A DNA stretch of 48,530 bases, from the NCBI GenBank assembly GCA_025800125.1, contig JAOXSF010000054.1:1-48530 (forward strand), read 5' to 3'. Numbering within the stretch: the first letter of the stretch is position 1; each line of letters starts with the position of its first letter. Position numbers and translations under genes: made by a program. Source of the stretch: Marinobacterium sp. Lineage in GTDB: Bacteria; Pseudomonadota; Gammaproteobacteria; Pseudomonadales; Balneatricaceae. This document shows, in pieces, positions 42,129-48,530 of this stretch. Below the pieces are notes generated by a model. It had not been told where the DNA came from, made no database searches, and saw nothing but the letters and a program-made list of their open reading frames with translations.

Positions 42129-45050
42129 ATGGCTGTTGAAACACGGGCTGTTGAAACACGGGCTGTTGAAACTCGCGCACTGAGTGAGCTGGAAAACAAT
42201 GCTGAATTCACCGCACGTCACGTAAGCATTTCTGCGGACGAACGACAGGCAATGCTGCAGGAGCTGGGTGCTGAATCACTCGATGCCCTGATTGAACAGA
42301 CTGTACCCGATGCAATCCGTCTGGATGATGCCCTTGATATGGATAAGGGCATCACTGAGCGCGCTGCACTGGCTGAGCTGAAAGCGCTGGCTTCCCTCAA
42401 CAAGGTGAACAAGTCCTACATCGGTATGGGCTACTACAACACTCTGGTGCCTAACGTTATCCTGCGTAACGTGATGGAAAACCCGGGCTGGTACACCGCT
42501 TATACCCCTTACCAGCCTGAGATTGCTCAGGGCCGTCTGGAGTCACTGCTGAACTTCCAGCAGGTTGTGATGGACCTGACAGGCATGGATCTGGCAAATG
42601 CCTCTCTGCTGGATGAAGCCACTGCTGCTGCAGAAGCGATGACACTGTGTAAACGTTCTAACCGCAAGAAGAGCAACAGCTTCTTCGTTGCCAGCGACGT
42701 TCATCCACAGACCCTTGATGTCATCAAAACCCGTGCTGAATACTTCGGTTACGACATCGTTGTTGATGATGCTAATAAACTGGATCAGTACGATGTTTTC
42801 GGTGCTCAGCTGCAGTATCCGGGCACAACCGGTGAAATCTCTGACCTGGCAGCCCTGATCGCTAAAGCGAAAGATCAGAAAGCAATGGTTTCTGTTGCCA
42901 CCGATCTGTTGGCGCTGATGATCCTGAAATCACCAGGTGAGCTGGGTGCTGACATCGTTCTGGGCTCTGCTCAGCGTTTTGGTGTGCCAATGGGCTTTGG
43001 TGGCCCACATGCAGCCTTCTTTGCCGCCTCTGAAAAACTGAAGCGTTCTGTACCTGGCCGTATTATCGGTGTCTCTGTTGATGCCAATGGTAATCAGGCA
43101 TTGCGTATGGCGATGCAGACGCGTGAGCAGCATATCCGTCGTGAAAAAGCGACCTCTAACATCTGTACTGCACAGGCATTGCTGGCCAACATGGCTGCAT
43201 TTTACGCGGTATATCACGGCCCACAGGGTCTGAAAGACATTGCAGAGCGTACCCACCGTCTGACCTCCATCCTGGCCAAAGGCCTGGCTGAGAAAGGTCT
43301 GCAAGTTACGGATACTTACTTCGATACCATTACGGTTACCACCGCTGATGCTGAGGCAATCAACCAGCGTGCGCTGACAGCTGGTTGCAACCTGCGTAGC
43401 ACTGATGCTGGCAAGCTGGGTGTTTCCTTCGACGAAACAACCACAGCGGCTGATGTTGCTGAATTGTTCGATGTTTTCCTGGGCGAAGGTCACGGTCTGG
43501 ACGTTGCTGCAATTGATGCTCGCATTGTTGCAGGCGAAGCGACCGGTATCGCTGCGGCTCAGCGTCGAGAAGACGAAGTACTGACGCATCCGACCTTCAA
43601 CAGCTACCACGCAGAAACCGATATGCTGCGTTACATGAAGCGTCTGGAAAACAAAGACTACTCTCTGGTACATGGCATGATCCCACTGGGCTCCTGTACC
43701 ATGAAGCTGAATGCGACCGCTGAGATGATTCCGGTAACCTGGCCTGAGTTTGCAAACATGCACCCGTTTGCACCTGCAGATCAGACTCAGGGCTACCTGA
43801 AAATGCTCAACTCGCTGGAAGACCAGCTGGTAGAGATTACCGGTTACGACAAGGTTTCTTTGCAGCCTAACTCCGGCGCATCTGGTGAATATGCGGGCCT
43901 GCTGGCGATCCGTAAGTACCACGAGTCTATCGGTGAAGGCCATCGTAACGTATGTCTGATCCCATCTTCTGCGCATGGCACTAACCCTGCATCTGCTGCG
44001 ATGATGGATATGAAGATCATCGTTACTGCCTGTGATGAAAACGGCAACGTTGACGTTGCAGACCTGGCAGAGAAAGCTGAGCAGCATGCTGAGAACCTGT
44101 CTTGCCTGATGATCACATACCCATCTACCCACGGTGTCTACGAAGAAGACATTGTTGAGATCTGTCAGATCATCCATAAATTCGGCGGCCAGGTATACAT
44201 GGACGGCGCGAACATGAACGCTCAGGTGGGTATCTCCAAGCCGGGTGTGATTGGTTCCGACGTATCTCACCTGAACCTGCACAAAACCTTTGCCATCCCA
44301 CACGGTGGTGGTGGTCCTGGTATGGGCCCTATTGGTGTTAAGAGCCATCTGGCACCGTTTCTGGCCAGCCACAAGGTTACACCGGTTGAAGGTCTGGATG
44401 AGAGCAATGGTGCAGTTGCTGCCGCGCCTTACGGCTCCGCATCTATCCTGCCAATCACCTGGATGTACAACCGTATGCTGGGTAAAGACGGCCTGAAGGC
44501 GTCGACTCAGAATGCAATCCTGGGTGCTAACTACCTGACAGAAAAACTGTCTGAGCACTACCCGATTCTTTACCGTGGTCGCAACAACAAAGTGGCTCAT
44601 GAATGTATCGTTGACATCCGTCCGATCAAAGAAGAAAGCGGTGTAACTGAAGAAGATATTGCCAAGCGTCTGATGGACTACGGTTTCCACGCGCCGACCA
44701 TGTCGTTCCCGGTAGCGGGCACATTGATGATCGAGCCAACTGAATCTGAATCTAAAGCGGAGCTGGACCGTTTCATCGATGCGATGGTTAAAATCCGTGG
44801 CGAAATTGACCGTGTTCAGAACGGCACCCTGCCAGCTGACAACAACCCACTGTGTCGTGCACCGCACACACAGGCGGACGTTGTTGGCGAATGGGAGCGT
44901 CCTTACTCCCGTGAGGAAGCGGTATTCCCATCTGAGTCTGCCCGTACTGCCAAGTTCTGGCCGGCTGTAAACCGTGTAGATAATGTTTACGGTGACCGTA
45001 ACTTTATCTGTTCTTGCCCCGGTATCGACGCATACCGCGACGAAGACTGA
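42129..45050 (+). CDS. gcvP: Glycine dehydrogenase (decarboxylating), GcvP
   Basis: 973 residues, single-chain P protein. PLP lysine K719 in [19 protein letters not shown]; other family blocks are [38 protein letters not shown] and [15 protein letters not shown]. It decarboxylates glycine and loads GcvH. ATG 42129 follows GGTTAGAG. The first residues are three copies of a pentapeptide, AVETR, encoded by a 15-bp tandem repeat, replacing the usual short N-terminal tail; no other start codon lies before the conserved region. A 645-residue opposite-strand frame is a shadow. Confidence 0.97.
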   Translation: MAVETRAVETRAVETRALSELENNAEFTARHVSISADERQAMLQELGAESLDALIEQTVPDAIRLDDALDMDKGITERAALAELKALASLNKVNKSYIGMGYYNTLVPNVILRNVMENPGWYTAYTPYQPEIAQGRLESLLNFQQVVMDLTGMDLANASLLDEATAAAEAMTLCKRSNRKKSNSFFVASDVHPQTLDVIKTRAEYFGYDIVVDDANKLDQYDVFGAQLQYPGTTGEISDLAALIAKAKDQKAMVSVATDLLALMILKSPGELGADIVLGSAQRFGVPMGFGGPHAAFFAASEKLKRSVPGRIIGVSVDANGNQALRMAMQTREQHIRREKATSNICTAQALLANMAAFYAVYHGPQGLKDIAERTHRLTSILAKGLAEKGLQVTDTYFDTITVTTADAEAINQRALTAGCNLRSTDAGKLGVSFDETTTAADVAELFDVFLGEGHGLDVAAIDARIVAGEATGIAAAQRREDEVLTHPTFNSYHAETDMLRYMKRLENKDYSLVHGMIPLGSCTMKLNATAEMIPVTWPEFANMHPFAPADQTQGYLKMLNSLEDQLVEITGYDKVSLQPNSGASGEYAGLLAIRKYHESIGEGHRNVCLIPSSAHGTNPASAAMMDMKIIVTACDENGNVDVADLAEKAEQHAENLSCLMITYPSTHGVYEEDIVEICQIIHKFGGQVYMDGANMNAQVGISKPGVIGSDVSHLNLHKTFAIPHGGGGPGMGPIGVKSHLAPFLASHKVTPVEGLDESNGAVAAAPYGSASILPITWMYNRMLGKDGLKASTQNAILGANYLTEKLSEHYPILYRGRNNKVAHECIVDIRPIKEESGVTEEDIAKRLMDYGFHAPTMSFPVAGTLMIEPTESESKAELDRFIDAMVKIRGEIDRVQNGTLPADNNPLCRAPHTQADVVGEWERPYSREEAVFPSESARTAKFWPAVNRVDNVYGDRNFICSCPGIDAYRDED
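42132..42176 (+). repeat. 15-bp in-frame tandem repeat in the gcvP N-terminus
   Basis: GCTGTTGAAACACGG twice exactly and a third copy with changes at the end. It encodes AVETR three times. Confidence 0.9.
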
Positions 45051-45221
45051 AGCACCCGCTGCCTGTAAAGGCAGTGTCGACAGCTCTTGCTCAGGGCTGT
45101 CGCATATTCCACGGCAGTTGTCTGTTTTGTGAAGGGCAAATAACTGCCGTAACCCGGATTCGTGCTCTGCACGGATGCTGTGTCAGCCCGTGACACAACC
45201 TGTAAAAGCAAATATGGCTTC

Positions 45222-45254
45222 GGCGTTATCCTGTGAGGGGTAACGCCTTTTTTT
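45222..45254 (+). terminator. Terminator after gcvP
   Basis: Perfect 7-bp stem GGCGTTA (45222-45228) and TAACGCC (45241-45247), 12-base loop, then seven T. A second hairpin, CGACAGC/GCTGTCG, lies upstream just after the gcvP stop. Confidence 0.88.
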
Positions 45255-45717
45255 GTACAGTGACTTTTCCAGTACTTTTGTTATGATCTTGTTATTTTGG
45301 GTTATAACGACCGTTGTCGCCTGATATTTTCTACGTCATGTATTTAATTTACCCAGCAGTGTAGCAGAGCACTGATTGCTACTTTTTATGCTGTTTATTT
45401 CTACTTTGATAATAAACAGAAATTTTATATAGGGTGATTTTAATATGCCTGCTCTTATATTATATATAACTCATACCCAAAACCTGTTATTTCTGTAAAG
45501 TGATAACTGGCTTTAATAAAGTTTGAATAAATTAATCTGGTTAAAAGGTGTTTTCTTTATGAGTGGCACCTTTTTATAGGATATTAAGTCTCATGATCTG
45601 ATCGCGAATGCCTTAAAAAAGGAAGACAGAATGATCTGCCTTCCTTTTATGTTTTATCTTGACTGTTAATCAATGTTTTTAAAGTATAATTAATTAACAG
45701 CTTTATCTTGATGGTAC
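45255..45717. other. AT-rich gap between gcvP and the phage-like genes
   Basis: No gene supported. Clearly more AT-rich than the metabolic genes to the left; it marks the junction to the phage-like segment. It contains the bidirectional terminator at 45617-45648. I see no tRNA gene and no obvious attachment core. Confidence 0.5.
45617..45648. terminator. Bidirectional terminator downstream of the beta-helix gene
   Basis: AAAAGGAAG-CAGA pairs with TCTG-CTTCCTTTT around ATGA (one mismatch). T runs follow on both strands: TTTT on the plus side and six T on the minus side. Confidence 0.8.
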
Positions 45718-47532
45718 TTAGCTTTTGCTTACAATAAACAGGTCGCCAGTACGCTCATTAGATGCTTTATAAATAACAGAACCATTATCAATTCTGGCTG
45801 CACCGGCCAGGCCACGGTAATGAAGCGGGTACAGTAAATCGCCTGCCATCATTTTCTGAGTGCAGATTGCATCAGTGAATTCAACCTGGTTGTTATCAAT
45901 AATGTGGCTGTTACTATCAAGAACGACCACCATATTCTTGTTACCACCACCAAAGCCATCATCTTTGGCTGCATTAACTTTAAACTGGTTGCCAGTGCAT
46001 ACCAGGCTGAAGCCTTCTGTAATATGAAGGTTTGCCAGACCATAAGTACCACCGGTGCCCGCTGCCATCTCTTCCAGGTTTTCAACCTGATTATTAGAGA
46101 ATACCAGGCGCTGATCAATACCGTCTGTCTTCCGGTAGAACTGGATAGGGCCATACGTCGTAACTTTGTTGTCAGTAAAACTGTAATCACCTTCATGCTT
46201 GTAAGCCAGGCGCAGGTTACCAGTATAAGCGAACAGGTTACTCTGCACGGTTACGTTCTTACAATGGGCTGTCAGCTGGTTTGACTCGCCTTCTTTGTTT
46301 ATTGGCTTGATGGTGTTGTTCGCAATAACAACATCTTCAATGTTGGTAATATTGAATGGTCGGCAGGTCAGGCAAGGTTTAGTCTGTACCATGGTGTTAT
46401 TGATAACCTTAAGGCCTTTTGAAACTTTATCGCCACGCATATAGCCGGTGCTGGTATAGTTATTAGCACTTAGAATACAAGCTGCAGGGATATTCATACC
46501 CCAGTTCTCGATAGAGTTGCCCTCAACCAGTGCATCCTCACCACCTGCGCCAGAATCATTGTTGGTATCCAGCGCTTTAATTGCTGATTTACCAATATCT
46601 ACCAGACGGTTATTCAAAATACGTTTTCGATATGTAATAGCGCCGGTACAACGATCAAAGAAGCCGGTATCGGCGGTTTTTGTAACCGTATTTTCAATGA
46701 TATTCAAGTCATTACAGTTTGCGGCATAGACGGCAGACCATACATTGTAGAAGCTGTTGTTTTTGATGTAAAAGCCGCTTTCATCAGCTGTGCTGGAGAT
46801 ATACAGAGCATTAAGCAGGTTATTACCACCATTGTTCTGGTCGTTAATATTACCTGCGTGGTATTGGGTATCTCGCCAGCCATTTTTGAAAGTGTTACGC
46901 AGAATACGTACATTGCTGACAGAACCCAGATACAGGCCGCCTTTATGGCCATTCAGGCCCTGGCTACAGCCCGCGTGATCAAAAGTGTTGTCAGAAACTT
47001 CAATGTCACTGCCGATAATAGCACTGATAAACTGATCAACAGTACCTGCTGTTTCAAAATGGAAACCACGAATACGAAGACCGGTAGATTTTTTAAAAAC
47101 CAGACCCCGCATTGCTGTAGTGGAAGTAAACTTTATCTTTGCACCATCAGACAGCAGCTGGCGACAGGTACTGGTTTCTACTTCACCAGAAATAATATAA
47201 GCCGTCTCAGCAGGAGCAACCTGAACGGCTTTCGAGAAGTTCATGGCCTTGCGGAATGCTTCAGTGCTGTCCATACCTGGTTTCGCACCAAAATGTGCTA
47301 CATTTACCTGCTTGTTCATGAACAGGCCTTTGGCCTGAAGGGATGTGCTGGACATATTAATGAAGCTGCCACCATCGGCAATGCCACTACCCGCAGCAAC
47401 GATTTCATAGACATTACCACCTTCGGCACTACCCGCATGGTAACCCAGGGTTTGTACGATCTGACCAACCTGGAGGCTGGAGTCAGACACCATATCAGAG
47501 ACAGATTTAAATAGAGTGATAGAGTTCGACAT
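45718..47532 (-). CDS. Tailspike-like right-handed beta-helix protein
   Basis: 604 residues. The N-terminal part has a tailspike-style head-binding pattern (SLQVGQIVQTLGYHAGSAEG, then VNVAHFGAKPGMDSTEAFRK), followed by many beta-helix rungs of the pectate-lyase type (VSNVRILRNTFKNG, LNIIENTVTKT, EDVVIANNTIKP, RLVFSNNQVENL). Such proteins are usually phage or prophage receptor-binding depolymerases. There is no signal peptide. ATG 47532 follows GAAGG. It is followed by a strong terminator. Catalytic residues cannot be picked out. A non-phage adhesin is possible but less likely. Confidence 0.75.
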   Translation of the reverse strand: MSNSITLFKSVSDMVSDSSLQVGQIVQTLGYHAGSAEGGNVYEIVAAGSGIADGGSFINMSSTSLQAKGLFMNKQVNVAHFGAKPGMDSTEAFRKAMNFSKAVQVAPAETAYIISGEVETSTCRQLLSDGAKIKFTSTTAMRGLVFKKSTGLRIRGFHFETAGTVDQFISAIIGSDIEVSDNTFDHAGCSQGLNGHKGGLYLGSVSNVRILRNTFKNGWRDTQYHAGNINDQNNGGNNLLNALYISSTADESGFYIKNNSFYNVWSAVYAANCNDLNIIENTVTKTADTGFFDRCTGAITYRKRILNNRLVDIGKSAIKALDTNNDSGAGGEDALVEGNSIENWGMNIPAACILSANNYTSTGYMRGDKVSKGLKVINNTMVQTKPCLTCRPFNITNIEDVVIANNTIKPINKEGESNQLTAHCKNVTVQSNLFAYTGNLRLAYKHEGDYSFTDNKVTTYGPIQFYRKTDGIDQRLVFSNNQVENLEEMAAGTGGTYGLANLHITEGFSLVCTGNQFKVNAAKDDGFGGGNKNMVVVLDSNSHIIDNNQVEFTDAICTQKMMAGDLLYPLHYRGLAGAARIDNGSVIYKASNERTGDLFIVSKS

Positions 47533-47852
47533 TTTATAACCTTCATATATTAAATTGTATTTCTGACCAGGGTGGAGCAATCAGCTCTTTCTCTGGCCAT
47601 ATGGACGCATATAAAGTAAATGTTGTATGCCCGGCTAATAGTATTACTGGTTTATGAAAACAATCACTCAGCATATGTCGTCTTGACATTTTTGATTTTT
47701 GATTTTAACCGCGTATCTCAATATAACTGATTTCCATATGTCAAGCCGTCATATGACGGTTAGTTTTGTCCTTTAAGCCTGTCTATTATGCAAGCATGTC
47801 AATTCAGAAGGGCGAGACTCCAATCGCTTCGAATATACAGGGAAAGTTAGCT

Positions 47853-48338
47853 ATGTCAGATAAAACTATTTCATCGCTTTCTATTCATAGGCAGATTTAT
47901 GAGCTTGAAGTACTGGAGGCTGCATTAACATGCCGCTGCCATAAGGTCCCACAGCAGAAGAAAGACAATCCCATCAAGCCAACCCGGTTGCTCCCAGACA
48001 TTGATCGACGACTGGTTCAATGGGGGGAGTGGCAACTAAGAGAGCGGTTAGATAATAGTAGCGAAGCTTCAGGCAGTAGTTTATTGGGGGTAATAATAGA
48101 CTCGGTGGGAGAGGTCATCCGTAGTACAGGGTTTGACTATAACACGATGCCAGATGCAGTATACGACACTGATCGCGCTATTAGAAATCTCCCTGAATCC
48201 TTGCAGCGTGTACTGGAAATTCAATATACCCGGCTTCATTTGACTGCTGTGCAGAAAGCAGAAATTTATGGCTGCTCCAGTAAAACGTTTTATCGGCGAC
48301 TTATAGAAGCACAGCACAGTTTGTATGCCCTGCTGTAA
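47853..48338 (+). CDS. Phage antitermination protein Q-like or sigma-like regulator
   Basis: 161 residues from ATG 47853, which follows AGGGAAAG; the frame is open upstream to TTG 47766. The C-terminus RNLPESLQRVLEIQYTRLHL then KAEIYGCSSKTFYRRLIEAQ has the pattern of phage late-gene activators and antiterminators with a sigma-4-like helix-turn-helix. The N-terminal half has a CRCH motif and a basic KKDNPIKPTR linker. It is divergent from the beta-helix gene, consistent with a prophage regulatory region. The assignment is by pattern, not by a firm family match. Confidence 0.6.
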   Translation: MSDKTISSLSIHRQIYELEVLEAALTCRCHKVPQQKKDNPIKPTRLLPDIDRRLVQWGEWQLRERLDNSSEASGSSLLGVIIDSVGEVIRSTGFDYNTMPDAVYDTDRAIRNLPESLQRVLEIQYTRLHLTAVQKAEIYGCSSKTFYRRLIEAQHSLYALL

Positions 48339-48530
48339 AACTGATTAAAACTTAAAGTAAGGCTACCCGGCTTTATTCGCGGTGTGGTTACACCATTATT
48401 AAATGCGCTGGTCAGGCCTTCCAGCACAGCTACCAGTTGGGCATCCGCTTCACTTTTCGCCGTCATCTGGGAGGCATCGATCAGTTCCTGCGCTTTAACT
48501 GCATCAATTTTATCCGCCAGCATAGTAGAC
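48290..48530 (-). CDS. 3' end of an unidentified gene, cut by the window edge
   Basis: An open frame with its stop at 48290 and no certain start inside the window. The segment ADKIDAVKAQELIDASQMTA with EADAQLVAVLEGLTSAFNNG looks helical and protein-like, as in phage structural proteins. Its last 49 bases overlap the convergent regulator gene, which weakens the call for that part. Not recognised. Confidence 0.35.
   Translation of the reverse strand, partial: STMLADKIDAVKAQELIDASQMTAKSEADAQLVAVLEGLTSAFNNGVTTPRIKPGSLTLSFNQFYSRAYKLCCASISRR

Noticed and set aside
42930-44867. 645-residue open frame on the minus strand opposite gcvP
   Set aside because: Shadow of gcvP; low-complexity arginine/cysteine-rich translation without family features.
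45255-45717. tRNA gene or attachment site at the phage-like junction
   Set aside because: No cloverleaf or CCA-ended segment is visible, and only one side of the element is in the window.

Overview
The window looks like the chromosome of a heterotrophic gammaproteobacterium, most plausibly a marine Oceanospirillales-type organism. This rests on recognisable gene families and gene order (dgcAB with its own ETF, soxBDAG-purU, a TRAP transporter with a UspA protein, gcvT-lipA), not on a database search. Its theme is stepwise demethylation of glycine betaine products and the one-carbon/glycine/serine chemistry that follows. The last 3 kb are phage-like and AT-rich.

Layout. 1-5258: the end of dgcA, dgcB and a dedicated electron-transfer flavoprotein pair (dimethylglycine to sarcosine). 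5541-10800: soxBDAG, the heterotetrameric sarcosine oxidase (sarcosine to glycine plus a folate-bound C1 unit or formaldehyde). A 468-base gene-free structured stretch then precedes purU (11269-12150). 12623-14371: an MsbA-like ABC exporter. 14460-16960: a DAO-family FAD oxidoreductase divergent from a LysR regulator. 17062-21803: a second LysR regulator divergent from a TRAP transporter whose last gene is a UspA protein. 21952-25257: a cN-I type 5'-nucleotidase, an EamA permease and glutathione-independent formaldehyde dehydrogenase. 25617-30765: thiQ-thiP-thiB, and divergently a thiamine-kinase-like protein followed by a urea transporter. 30744-32121: three small proteins of unknown or loosely known family. 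32459-36483 (minus strand): gcvT, lipA, a divergent SoxG-like protein and homoserine kinase. 37460-38098: an XRE-cupin regulator. 38515-45050 (plus strand): sdaA, glyA, gcvH and gcvP. 45718-48530: a tailspike-like beta-helix protein, a phage antiterminator-like protein and a gene fragment.

How the genes work together. DgcAB/ETF and SoxBDAG strip methyl groups to leave glycine. PurU and FdhA dispose of 10-formyl-THF and formaldehyde as formate. GcvP/H/T (lipoylated with LipA's help) split glycine, GlyA condenses glycine with methylene-THF to serine, and SdaA deaminates serine to pyruvate. The cleavage genes lie in two divergent transcription units around an XRE-cupin regulator. A perfect 14-bp palindrome lies before sdaA, and a near-identical copy lies between the regulator gene and gcvT, so one regulator may control both units.

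Two things stand out beyond the genes. First, at least nine loci carry short degenerate tandem repeats of different period (7, 11, 13, 14, 15, 18, 20 bp), nearly all between genes or at gene ends. Second, several intergenic regions are rich in strong inverted repeats, above all the roughly 1-kb gap upstream of gcvT and the gap upstream of purU. These are the best candidates for undescribed RNA regulation.
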